A DNA stretch of 64,000 nt, taken from assembly GCA_021234155.1 (NCBI GenBank), contig JAJEKV010000033.1, positions 10,984,163 through 11,048,162 on the forward strand. The letters run 5' to 3'. This document shows positions 21,640 through 31,699 of the stretch, one piece after another (within the stretch, counting starts at the first letter, position 1; each line of letters opens with the position of its first letter). The notes under the pieces were generated by a model that had not been told where the DNA came from, did no database searches, and saw only the letters and a list, made by a program, of their open reading frames with translations. This stretch comes from Isoetes taiwanensis (lineage: Eukaryota > Streptophyta > Lycopodiopsida > Isoetales > Isoetaceae). The position numbers and the translations under genes are program-made.

Positions 21640-23640
21640 ATAAGATGGAGAGGGTGTGCTCATCGGGATTTTCAGGCTATATCCTGGTCCGGCGGCCATA
21701 TCCTGGTCCAGCAAAGGAATGCGCTGCCATATCCTAGACTGGCTACCGGCTACACAGTGCAAGAAGAGCCTCGCCCAGTAACGAGGGTGACCGCCAGTTT
21801 AAGGGCGGTAGCAGGTTTGGGGCAGTTTTTCGAATATACTAGGCATATACCAGCATATCCTTAGAATATGCTAAGAACCCACATGAGCGAGCGCTTCCCC
21901 CCTAGGGGCAACCCAAAAACATTGAGCATTAGAAAAACATTGTCTTTTTAGCATTGTCAAAGCGCTTGTAACAATTTTGTCTAACTAAAAGTTTCAGGAG
22001 GGCAACCCACTACAAACAGCACTTGTTTAAATTCTAGTGTCCACGTTGCAGTTGAGAGTGTCCACGTTGCAGCCATGTTTTACGTGGACACATTTTAATC
22101 CACACGACAAATCTGATCGATGGGTTTGCGGAGGCTATACCGTTCTAATCATTGATTTGATCTATAGTTTTGGAAATTCATATGCAAGAGTAGGCATATC
22201 TATTCGGTTTGTTTCTAGGGTTCAAACCCACAGGTATCTTCCTTTATTTCCATCGATTTTATTTTGATATTGGCCGCTGATCAAATCCTTAAATCCTTGA
22301 CGATTTTATGAATGTTCACATGCTCTTTTTGTTGTAAAGAAAGGGGAGCTTCATCTGTATATCAGTATAATACCTTTGTCTTTGGATTGGAGTTGGACTT
22401 CAGTCGATTTGATCAATGCTCGTAAGTCCTAATTTTATGATTTCATGATACCTTTGTACCATTAGTAATTTGTGATATGAATTGATATTTTCCATCTCTT
22501 AGAGGATTGATCATATATTGTGGACAAGCAGCCGGTTGAATTATCATTTTCATCAATTTGGTTGCTTTCCTTCTTGTATAGTAGCTGGGCTTGACATTTC
22601 GTCTCATTTGCTTAGGCTGTTATAGGAGTCTAGAGTATCCTCCAGAAGCCTGAAGTCTCAATTATTTTTAAAGGAGACTTTTTAAGTTGCAAGACTCAAC
22701 CTTGCTTGCAACCTTGAAGCTCCTAGTCCAACTTTCTTCTCTTATCTCCATCATATAAAATTGTGGGAGCTGTTTTTTTGTGAGGTGGCAAAAAAAAAAA
22801 AAAAGAGGTGTACAGGGGCAAAAAATTCCACGTGGACGATAGGGTGTGAATAGGGATCGATGGGAATTCGTCGACTCCAATAAGGTGAAGGGGATCCAAA
22901 ATGGCCGGAATCAGAGGTTTAGGTTCGGTTTCGCTGCCTTCAGGTTTTTTTGTTGTTTTTGAGACCGAGGTCTGGGGATTCTGTGCTTAATTTTTTTAGT
23001 GTTGTGAAGGTTTGCGGCTGCTGACATAGGAGAGGTCAAAGGGGAAAATAGCTGGAAGCGCACTCTGGAATCGCCGATTTGCCCAAATTCGTGCGTTGCA
23101 TCTGCGTAACTTATCCTTAAGGTAATTGTTCTTCAAAAATATTAAAGTTTTTTCCTTTTCGGATGTTGATCATGCTGAATGCGAAGCCTAGACCGTCTAT
23201 GGATGTTAGTTTTAGATTTCGGTTCAGAAGGACATTCAGATGGGAGCAATTACTTTGGCTGAGATTTCATGTGAGCATATAGAAATTGTTAGCGAAAAGC
23301 TTCTGGCAGAATTTAGCAAATTTACTGCTGTGCATCAATTTAGGCATGTGTTCCATCAATTGCTGTAGGGTTTATTAGCAGCTTATGAAGGTTTTTGTAT
23401 TCTTTATTATACCGAATGTGTTGTGGCATTTGGGCGCGAGATTTATTGAAGGAGTAGAAACATGCTCAGACAGGTTTGGTGTGTAGACTAAGATTATGTA
23501 TATTTCTATTTTGCAGCTGTTGTTGGAAGGACGTATGCAAGAAGACATAATGTAAAGCTTGGAAGATGCGGCCAAAGTGAGTAGCCTATGTTTTCTATAG
23601 AGTAATTTTTTTGTCGTACCCATTTCTAAGCTTTGCCTGA
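21640..23640. other. No gene recognised
   Basis: There is a short duplication of GTCCACGTTGCAG at 22040-22072, a run of A near 22790, and a plus-strand ATG at 22902 starting MAGIRGLGSVSLPS before a GT. That could be a short first exon, but no second exon was found. Otherwise this is AT-rich unassigned sequence. Confidence 0.35.
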
Positions 23641-24750
23641 CTGCAATAAGTGAGATTAGTGGGTGAGAGGCTTAAGACTATAAGGCTGTGGATTTCACTG
23701 AATGACAAAGGTGACTGGTGTAACATTCATTGCCTATGATTTGATTTAATGATTAGGATACCTTGATGTTCTTAAGAGAAAAATGATCAACTGGAAAATG
23801 CTTTATAGCCATCCACAGATGCTGGTATTCATAATGGTAGTATCAATAGCTTTGATTATTCCTTGGGATGAGAGACATCTTGAGATTTAAACGGTAATCG
23901 GGAAAGAGCAAGTGTGGTCTAACAGAAATATATGGATGTTTAATTTCAGCGATAGTGAATGTACGCTTGAGATCATAAGGCTCTGCGTTTGATCGAATAA
24001 GTAAATATAAAGTAAGACTGTCTATGTGGTTTGATGAAGTTATAATTATAAAATGATTGTCTGAATAAGGTCACTGCAAATAGGCTTGAAATTATAAAGC
24101 TGTGCAAATAATATTGGATTATGAGCCTGTGAGTATCTGTAGATTAACAAAGAGAAAAGGTTTTAAAAGACACGTTGGGGCATTCATATAGCTGGTTACA
24201 GAATATATAAGGTTGTGCCATTGTTATGAACTGGTCGAGTCATGCGATCGTTTACATGATATTCCAAACTGTTCGTATGAATGTTTCCGAAGTTGGCTGT
24301 CTGTATGAACACCAAACTGCAATAAATGAGATTAGTGGTTGAGAGGCTTAAGATTATAAGGCTGTTGATTTCATTGAATGGCAAAGGCGACTAGTGTAAG
24401 ATTCATTGCCTATGATTTGGTTTAACAATTAGGATACCTTGATCTTCTTAAGAGAAAATGATCAACTGGAAAATGCTTTATAGCCATCCATAGATGCTAG
24501 TATTCATAATGGTAGTATCAATAGCTTTGATTATTCCTTGGGATGAAAGACGTCCTGAGATTTAAACGGTAATCGAGAAAGAGCAAGTGTGGTCTAACAG
24601 AAATATGGGTTTCATCTTTAAGTCCATGGTAAGTAAGTGTTGCTGAATTGTTTTTCCCAATATGGCATGCATGTTTAATTTCACCAATAGTGAATGTACG
24701 CTTCAGATCATAAGGCTGTGCATTTGATCGAATAAGTGAATATCTAACTA
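23641..24750. repeat. Direct segmental duplication, about 0.4 kb x 2
   Basis: Copy 1 (23641 to about 24010) and copy 2 (24317 to about 24750) share long nearly identical blocks, for example ACTGGAAAATGCTTTATAGC, AATGGTAGTATCAATAGCTT and GAGCAAGTGTGGTCTAACAG. The start-to-start spacing is about 676 bp. By eye most positions agree, with small indels; copy 2 has an extra 60 or so bases near its end. There is no coding content. The intervening 300 bp is not part of the repeat, although related TTATAAGGCTGTG-like pieces occur in it. Confidence 0.85.
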
Positions 24751-25743
24751 AATATAAGATTACTAGAAAAAAAAAAATTTTTGGAATTATCTATGGTTTT
24801 CGGGTTGCTTTTTCCGGGGATGTTTTCCGGCGATGGGTGGAGCTTAGGAACGGAGCGGTGGGCTTGGGGAAGGGAGGTTTGGAGCGGAAGGGAGGTTTGG
24901 AACGGAGCGGCAGGTAAGACGGGTCTGAAGAAAGGGCTCTCTAATAATGGGTTTTCCAAAATATTCTCCTCCGATGTGTGCCGACAGCATAGCAGAAGAG
25001 AAGAACATGTAGAAGAGAAGATCTGCAGAGGTATTTAAATACGCCCAACACTGTAGTATTTGAAGATTAGCCTCAAAATCGTCAAACAAAAGCTTCAACA
25101 GGGCTTCTAGAAGCAGGCTGCAGAGATTCTTGAGCTTGGGTCCGGTTGCATGAACAGCCATCGTGCTCCTTTTTCTTCTCCTTCATCATTTGCTTTCATT
25201 TATGTTGTTTATGGCAGTGCATATTGGTTTAGGGCAAAATTGCTTCAGCTAGAGTTAGATTTGCAGACTCATGAACCCAGTTAGCCAAGCCAAAACTGGA
25301 CATGCCGTGGCTTTTTGCAGAAGCCAAAGAAAAATGAGAACGAAGCCATGGTTTGCTGGGTCGTGGCATAAGGAGCTTCTCTTCCAGGTTAGTTCTTATC
25401 CCCTTTTGTTTCGCTGTCTCTGGTCTGCGCCTTGCATCCGGTAAGAAGTCCGCATCTTATCGGTAGCCTTCCCTCTCATTTTCCGATTTCTTGTGAGCTT
25501 CCCTCAAAGGCGATGGGGATGGCAGAGCTTAATTTTTCTGATTTATTTTTTCTTAGTGACAATCCCTGGAAGGAGTGATTCCATTTACTCTTCGTGTAAG
25601 CAATTCAGGTCCTAGAGAAAGACCACGGTTTCAGGGTTTGCATTGGGGCGACAATACGGAATTTTTTTTAAGGTCTACTGTCTTATTGAGACTTGATCTT
25701 CATCCAAATTGAATTTTAACAGTTCCCAAATGGCTGTTCTCAC
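24751..25743. other. Gene-poor stretch with purine-rich patch
   Basis: Between 24840 and 24910 there is a G/A-rich patch with repeated GGAGGTTTGGA and GGAGCGG. A plus-strand ATG at about 25340 opens MRTKPWFAGSWHKELLFQ ending exactly at CAG|GTTAGT, a fair first-exon shape, but no continuation was found. No family is recognised. Confidence 0.3.
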
Positions 25744-26134
25744 CAGTTCCATCATTAGCAATGTCATTGCCATCAAAGCTCATTAAAATATCTGATGACT
25801 GAAGAAAACGGGCCAACTGGTGCTGTTGGTTCAACTCTCCTTATTTTCACACCTTTCTGATTTGCTTTCATACCAACAGCTCTTCATACATGTGGATTCT
25901 CCATTTTTTGCCACTCTATTCCTAAAATGGGAAAACCTGTAGCATTCCAACTGGTCAAAACTTTTACTTCTTTGATCCTTTTGTAAATATGTAAGAATAT
26001 GATCAGAAATATGTACCTGTATAATGTCCAGCACGTTCATAGTCTGTTATGAAATGTGAAATAACAGGTGTTGGTATCACATAGCCAATATTTTCACAGT
26101 CCTCATAGGCATCATGGCATATAGCAAATGATTT
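25744..26134 (-). pseudogene. DEG2-like (protease Do-like) serine protease, two decayed exons
   Basis: Two exon-like blocks on the minus strand match plant DEG/HtrA-type serine proteases. The first (about 26134 to 26017) ends in [21 protein letters not shown] and a GT at 26016, the segment that closes the protease domain. The second (25936 to 25744) starts after CAG and reads FPILGIEWQKMENPH, then GMKANQKGVKIRRVEPTAPV, and then in a shifted frame LMSFDGNDIANDGT before CAG/GTGAG-like splice sequence. This is the PDZ region. The reading phase across the intron (26016-25937) is correct. Lesions: a TGA after NPHV and a one-base insertion after APVG. The catalytic triad exons and the C-terminal exons are not seen nearby. 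DEG2 is chloroplast-located in plants. This copy looks like a non-functional duplicate, though sequencing errors cannot be excluded. Confidence 0.75.
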
Positions 26135-26732
26135 CCTTTCGGCACATAGAGCTAGTGTGCAAAGAGGGATGAGGAGGACCATGTGCAAGTGTGTGGAAAT
26201 GGTAAGATCCGTAGGTGCAGTCATGTGGTTAGGGAGTCATGCTTTAATCTGTGTAAAAGAAAAATGAATTAAGGGAATTCAATGAAACGAATGCTCATTA
26301 CACAATTACATAATTTGGATAGTCTACCTATGTAATGGAGGGAGTAAAGAAACGAAAGTAAAATAAAAAAAATGCAATGTTAAGGAATGCCTGTTTATTT
26401 AAGCTAGCATCATAACAAATGCACTAAATGCACTAAGGAATGTCACATGTCTGTCTTTAACAATGGAGTTCCCCAGCCATGCGAACCATCATAGCACCAT
26501 AGTATGCATGGCAATTCTGCTCCTAAGATGGTACCATGTAGCAGACATGTGGAATTGTAAGAGCGATCGATTTTCGCTGGTGCTTATAAGCGCCAAAATG
26601 ATAAGTGCTGAAAGGAGGTGCATCTCCTAGAACATCAATCAATGAATCAAGAAAATGTAGAAGGCTTAGATTTGCTTCCTTACACGAAATGTGATGTTAA
26701 ATTTTAGCCACAAGTAATGAAACCCATCAATG

Positions 26733-26855
26733 GATGGTCTAGCAATGTGACGTTTGATTGAACAAACTAAAAGCATAGGACAAAATTAAAACATCTGGGT
26801 TCAACTCCCAGAGTTGCAATAAACACCACAAATCAAAAAAAAAAAAAAAAAAAAA
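26733..26855 (+). mobile_element. tRNA-derived SINE with poly(A) tail
   Basis: An A-box-like TGGTCTAGCA (about 26735-26744) is followed 55 bp later by a strong B-box GGTTCAACTCC (26798-26808) sitting in a small T-arm-like palindrome (GGGTTCAACTCCC). A short 3' region and a run of 21 A residues (26835-26855) follow. The arrangement of Pol III boxes and then poly(A) is that of a plant SINE copied through an RNA. No target-site duplication was recognised. The total length of about 120 bp is short even for plant SINEs, so it may be 5'-truncated. Confidence 0.55.
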
Positions 26856-26955
26856 GCAGCCCTATAGCTCAATAGGCGCTGGCTCCGCCAGCGCGCTAAA
26901 TTCTTGTATTATCTATAAGGAATTGCCTCAGCAGAATTAGGTTCCAGACCATCCG
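26856..26955 (+). repeat. Second tRNA-like head directly after the SINE tail
   Basis: Right after the poly(A) run is GCAGCCCTATAGCTCAATAGG, which contains an A-box match TAGCTCAATAGG (26865-26876). A B-box-like GGTTCCAGACC follows at 26940-26950. The two are 64 bp apart, and no complete cloverleaf can be folded by eye, so it is not called a tRNA gene. It may be a tRNA pseudogene or the start of another SINE. Confidence 0.35.
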
Positions 26956-27889
26956 ATTTGCAGGCATTATTTACCCCTTATTCTTCCTATCATCTTTCTT
27001 TGAGCATTTTTGGAGGATTTTGATTTCCAAGCATTTTATTTGAGGTACAGAAGTGACATCCTAGTAGCAGCAACAAGACCTGGTGCCATAAAAATTGAAG
27101 CCCCTTAAATTGCATAGATTGCATAGCTTCTATGAAGTATGAAACACTAAGCCTGTCAAATTTTTTAGATGATTCGAAGAGACTTTGAATCATCTGTTTG
27201 TCTCAATTTTGACGACTTGAAGCATTGAGCATTGGGCAATCTAAAACTAGTTTCATGTTGTTTGTAGTGCAGGTTGACGTAGAAAGTTCCTAGCTGTGTA
27301 AGTTTACAAGAATGATGAACTATGGTGGTTCTTGAGGGATTGTAAGGTATTTTTTCTATCCCCTTAGACAGTTTCCATAGATTAATTTAGACCATTTGCA
27401 AAAATTTGAGGACGAAACAAGTAAAATTCCTCATTGTAACATGCCTTTGACTAGATTTAATGACCAACAAATAAATCTAATAGGTCATCTGAAACCAATT
27501 CTCCTATATTTAATCCATTGTGTGAACCTTCAGGGAGAGCTTCATCGTGATTGTTTTCGTGCAACAGCTTGAAACTATTCTGAATTCGTTATGAAGCAAT
27601 TTCGCAATCAACAAATGACCATATACCAGCATCTTAAAGGTAATGTGAAATTTAGGGATAGAAATGTGAAAATATAAGTTGTTCTCTATTCCACTATGGG
27701 GGGACTTCTATTTTGTACGTTCTTCAAAACTGCAAGCAATGAGAGACAAAGTGTTGGATGTGTGCCAAGAAGCTAAACTATGCAATGATGATGTGCAAAT
27801 TCACATTCTTTGCAATCAACAGAAAAAAGTGGCATCCCTTATCCACTAGCCCACCATGGCTGTGCTATAGTTGTCTTGGCATACCTCCT
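26956..27889. other. No gene recognised
   Basis: AT-rich sequence with no supported gene, RNA or element ends. Confidence 0.4.
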
Positions 27890-28740
27890 CTAAGGCATCC
27901 CTTGGAAAAACACGAATGCCTTATTTATCCTTCCCTGCAACGCATATGCAGAAACTAAAAGACCCCATGGCAGCAGCTGCATCTCATGAAATACAACATG
28001 CACGTTCTCATGTTCTCCATACAATTTTGTAGCTTCTGTTTCTTGAGGTAATGGACTTGTCCCGTAACCCATAGTGTGCAGAACACTGTCAAGGACTCTG
28101 ACTGCATTGTTCTTTGGACATATTCCTGTCTTGTTAAGCCAATGGCTTTAGAGTTGCCATTTGCTTATTGCTGCTGTTTGCTTATTGCTGTCATTTGTCC
28201 ACGGAAACCAAAGGTTGTAGAGCCCCGTATGGTTTAGCGTATGCAAGTTTGATCATCACTGTGATTGCTTTGTGCTGGTTACCTAACACCGGTTATTTAA
28301 CCCTATTTTTTATTATGTTGTTAATCAAGCATGTGCTTCCGTTTCCAAGTGTTCCTTGTCCTGATAATAGGTCTGCATGTTCTGCACTCTAAACATGGTG
28401 GTCGCATTTCCCATTCATGGAATATGCTGCATGTTTTAAGACCAATGGCATATGGCTTATGACCTGCTCACCTGGCTTCTGCTGGACACTTATCTTTATT
28501 AGCGGATTGTCTTTTGCAATCTCTTTCAAGTTGAAACTCAATTCTGTTTTTCTGTTTATTTGCAAGATAGTTATTTTTCCAGAGATATTTGATCAAATGA
28601 TCTATCAAAAACATTTCGTGCCTCTACTTTACTTTCACATTTAGCATGCATATCAACAAGTGCACTCTTTACAACAATGTCATAATGAAATCTTCTACTA
28701 AACAATTGTTCAGTTCTGGATTTGACTCCACTAACAAGCT
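27890..28740 (-). pseudogene. Pentatricopeptide-repeat (PPR) protein fragments
   Basis: Two pieces on the minus strand resemble PPR motifs of the plant combinatorial type. One is GLLVSAYALQGRINKAFVFF ending in QGMP (about 27955-27890). The other is VVKSALVDMHAKCESKVEAR followed by NVFDRSF (about 28700-28600), which matches the usual S-A-L-V-D-M-Y-A-K-C-G pattern. They are in different contexts and separated by stops, so the gene is broken. PPR proteins bind organelle RNA. No complete repeat array or DYW end is present. Confidence 0.55.
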
Positions 28741-29481
28741 TCAATTTCACTCTTTGGGTCAATGAAGGTCTCAGAAGGAAATAGATATGCTTATCAAAAT
28801 ATGAAAGAATCAAACATGCATGCATTTCATTGTTTAGGAAGCGAAGACGTCTCAAGGATGGAGCGGATTTGGAGCATTTGGAGCAGATATTTTGTTCTCA
28901 ATTTGATTATCCAAAAAAATCTAATAAGACATGACACCGCAGGGACTAGGAATATTCACAAAAACTGCGTTAGCCTTCTGTCTGGGACAAGCTTGGCACA
29001 AAACCATCTTTCATGCCTGACGCAACTGAGAGTTGCAGCTTTATGTTCCACCTGAAACAGTACACCACTACAGTTCTGCACCATCAGAAATAGGATGAAG
29101 GAAAGATTAGTGGGCATGGCTTAGCATTTATTTGTCATGTAAAAACTCTTTTTGCATGTCAATCAATTGAGCTGGGTCCATATGTGCACTAGACTATGTT
29201 AAATTGTCTTCGTTTGTGCTGCATGTTTTCTGCTTTTGCAGCTCTAGAGCTTTGGCGTTTGCTCCCAGACTCATTGTCAGATGGACACTAACCTTTCACA
29301 GTGATGTAGACTATATTTGACTGTCGTGGCCTTTATTTTTGCACCTCAGCTATGGCAGAAAAAACTACCCTCTGTCTTCTACTAGTTAAGCCGATTATGT
29401 TATTGGATGGGTCTCCCTTTTTTCACAAGTTGTTTCTTTCATAATGCTGTTATAGAAGGGACGATGAGAAAAGGTGAAAAA
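28741..29481. other. No gene recognised
   Basis: AT-rich spacer. The plus-strand frame at 28762-29055 overlaps PPR debris and has no recognised domain of its own. Confidence 0.35.
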
Positions 29482-29602
29482 TGTCAATGAGAACAATGTT
29501 TCAACTCTAGAGATAGCTCATCCATGAGTGAGTTGAAGATTATGTCAATGAGAACAATGTCTCAACTCTAGAGATAGCTCATCCATGAGTGAGTTGAAGA
29601 TG
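29482..29602. repeat. Tandem duplication, 61 bp x 2
   Basis: Two adjacent copies begin TGTCAATGAGAACAATGT and end GAGTGAGTTGAAGAT. They differ at one or two positions. It is the first of three recent tandem duplications within 1.4 kb. Confidence 0.9.
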
Positions 29603-29867
29603 CCATCTAAGGAAAACTTATGCAAATGCATGAACAACTTTAGGGGGTGTGATATTTATGCATAAATTATCTGGCTTCACTCTCGTTTATAAGGGGTAGA
29701 AGTGGGGCAATGGAAATGCCTGGTAAGTTGCATAGGTAGACAATCCCTTATATTTGATTACATTGCACCTCTTGAACTATGGTCCAATTTACCATTCCAA
29801 ATTATCATGAACCTGCTAAAGTTCGAGAAAGAAACGAATTTTAATAGATTGTGAAGTTAGAGGTTTA

Positions 29868-29946
29868 GAGAATAGAATAGAATAAAATAGATTTTTAGCG
29901 TACACGGAGACCAATTGGCCTATGGGATCCAAACAAAAAAGAGAGC
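29868..29946 (-). mobile_element. Severely 5'-truncated LINE 3' end
   Basis: On the minus strand the segment reads TTTGTTTGGATCCCATAGGCC, then ACG-TAAAAA, then an ATTCT-rich microsatellite tail. The same order (TTTGTTTGGGTCCCATAACC, ACGATAAAAAC, a TTATCT tail) ends the larger element at 52413-53330. The shared 3' end followed by a short repeat tail is the signature of non-LTR retrotransposition with 5' truncation. Only about 80 bp are recognisable. Confidence 0.5.
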
Positions 29947-30038
29947 AGCAAGCGTATTACTGACATAGCAAAAACATCAAATATATCTGAAACAAGGTGA
30001 TCTATTCTATAAAGCAAACTGAATAATGATATGTTCTA

Positions 30039-30144
30039 ATGTAAAGTGCTATTACCTTGCTCTTTTGGGTATATCATTATAGGGTCTTTTCATGTAAAGT
30101 GCTATTACCTTGCTCTTTTGGGTATATCATTATAGGGCCTTTTC
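30039..30144. repeat. Tandem duplication, 53 bp x 2
   Basis: Two adjacent near-identical copies of ATGTAAAGTGCTATTACC... ending ATTATAGGGTCTTTTC/ATTATAGGGCCTTTTC, differing by about one base. Non-coding. Confidence 0.9.
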
Positions 30145-30681
30145 TTGGCATCGAGAAATTATGTCTTTGAAGATTTATTTTGACCTTCGTCCAATGTTAC
30201 ATGAGTAACACATGATATATGACGATCTCATGCTCTTCCATATACGTCATGATGATATAGGTCCCAGAAGTATGTTTGTATACGCCATTGTTCTAGACTT
30301 GTCCATTTACGAGTAAGTTAAGAAATAAACCATTTGGATTCTGCTATAAAGTGCATGTTATAATGATTGCATGACGACGTGTTATGTATGTCCAAATGCC
30401 TAACCAAATGTCTATATTCTGGTGGTGCTTAAGGTATTCTCAACCTTCTTGACACAGAACATTAGGCACAATTTGCCCAACATACTGAATTTGCCCACCA
30501 TCAATATGTTGATTTTTATGGAGTGTTTAGATCTACGTTGTGGCCAGGCCCACGTCAATAGTATATCCATTAGCCATTGTGGGCAAAAAGGCGGCGTTTC
30601 TATGCTCCTATACAAAAAAACATATGAGCGGTACTAAGTTTTTGCCCTCTCGATATTCCACTTTAGTTAACTTTTAGCCTG

Positions 30682-30844
30682 AATGTAGTGATTGCCTTTA
30701 CACCAACGCTAGTTAAAAAATTTAGTTAGGGTTTGTCACACTTTTAGTTAATAATTTTGGTTAATGTAGTGATTGCCTTTACACCAAAGCTAGTTAAAAA
30801 TTTAGTTAGGGTTTGTCACACTTTTGGTTAATAATTTTGGTTAA
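30682..30844. repeat. Tandem duplication, 81 bp x 2, in TTAGTTAA-rich sequence
   Basis: Two adjacent copies start AATGTAGTGATTGCC and end TAATAATTTTGGTTAA, with few differences. They sit in a longer AT-rich block (30660-31170) in which TTAGTTAA recurs. The ends of that block show weak inverted similarity (GCCTTTACACC... against GGATTCACACTC read in reverse complement from 31165), so it may be an old MITE. Confidence 0.8.
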
Positions 30845-31229
30845 AAATAAATTAACTAGTACTTTTGCACATGTCTAGTTAAGTTAGCCAAAGGCATAAG
30901 AACATTTAACTAACTTAAAGCAATCCCTTTGAGGTGACTTTTAACTTTTATTCTATTTTCTATTTTAGTTAACTTTTAGTTAGTTTTGCTAACTTAAGTG
31001 AACATATTGGGATCACAATTTAGTTAGTGTTTTTGGTTAAAAAGGTTAAGTAATTTTTAGCTAAATCTCTTAACTATATCCTAACGCAATTAGTGGTGCA
31101 AATATAAATTGCGTTAAAAACTATAATTTAACTCAACTTAAACGCGAGTGTGAATCCAACCTAAGGAAGTAATTTGCCTATAAGAGAAACCTGATTAAAA
31201 TGGACTAGAATAAATTGTTGTATCCTTAA

Positions 31230-31382
31230 TGTAACGGGCCCATGGTAGACCGCTCGAGTATTCGAACCTTGAATGTGCCTATGGGGCGTTCTCGAGACAC
31301 CGGCATAAATGAAGCGACTACTCATAAACGTCTAGATGGTTTTGCCCAGTTGATTAAGGACATGTCGGTTAGGAACATTACA
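31230..31382 (+). repeat. TRIM 5' LTR
   Basis: Terminal repeat of the TRIM element, TGTAAC to ATTACA. It contains CTCGAG twice and, near its 3' end, an A-box-like TTGCCCAGTTGA (31342-31353). Confidence 0.93.
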
Positions 31383-31384
31383 GT

Positions 31385-31396
31385 TGGTATCAGAGC
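31385..31396 (+). other. Primer-binding site of the TRIM
   Basis: TGGTATCAGAGC is the standard plant LTR-element PBS complementary to initiator tRNA-Met. It lies two bases after LTR1, as required for minus-strand priming. Confidence 0.9.
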
Positions 31397-31536
31397 AGGT
31401 CTCGAGTTCGAGTCTCCATGGATGTCTATATGCATGGGTAATTTGCAAAGACTTAGTAATCATTGTGGCATGGTATGACATAGACATGGTATAGTCTTAG
31501 ATGCTCGAGGACGAGCATAGTTCTAGTGGGAGAGAC

Positions 31537-31694
31537 TGTAACGGGCCCATGGTAGACCGCTCGAGTATTCGAACCTTGAATGTGCCTGTGGGGTGTTCTC
31601 GAGACACCGGCATAAATGGGTAGAAGCGACTACTCATAAACGTCTAGATGGTTTTGCCCAGTTGGTTAAGGGCATGTCGGTTAGGAACGTTACA
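31537..31694 (+). repeat. TRIM 3' LTR
   Basis: Second copy of the terminal repeat, with a 5-bp insertion (GGGTA) relative to the first copy in the AAATGAAGCG region. It ends GTTACA before the CTTAA target duplication. Confidence 0.93.
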
Positions 31695-31699
31695 CTTAA

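Larger units (their letters stand above)
31230..31694 (+). mobile_element. Complete TRIM (miniature LTR retrotransposon)
   Basis: The element is 465 bp with two long terminal repeats: LTR1 31230-31382 (153 bp) and LTR2 31537-31694 (158 bp). Both begin TGTAAC and end GTTACA or ATTACA. They differ by about five substitutions and one 5-bp indel, so insertion was fairly recent. After LTR1 comes the primer-binding site TGGTATCAGAGC (31385-31396), complementary to the 3' end of initiator methionine tRNA. Just before LTR2 is a purine tract, AGTGGGAGAGA (31525-31535). An identical CTTAA flanks both ends (31225-31229, 31695-31699) as target-site duplication. The internal region is only about 154 bp and non-coding, so the element depends on proteins from another element. 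The plus strand is the transcribed strand by PBS orientation. Confidence 0.95.

Noticed and set aside
23375-24384. Short minus-strand open frames in the duplicated segment
   Set aside because: They differ between the two copies and show no domain, so coding is not supported.
26856-26955. Functional tRNA gene after the poly(A) run
   Set aside because: A- and B-box-like motifs are present but no acceptor stem or full cloverleaf could be formed by eye.
31230-31694. Assignment of the TRIM to the Cassandra family
   Set aside because: Cassandra LTRs carry a 5S rRNA segment; none is visible in these LTRs. Only tRNA-like boxes were seen.
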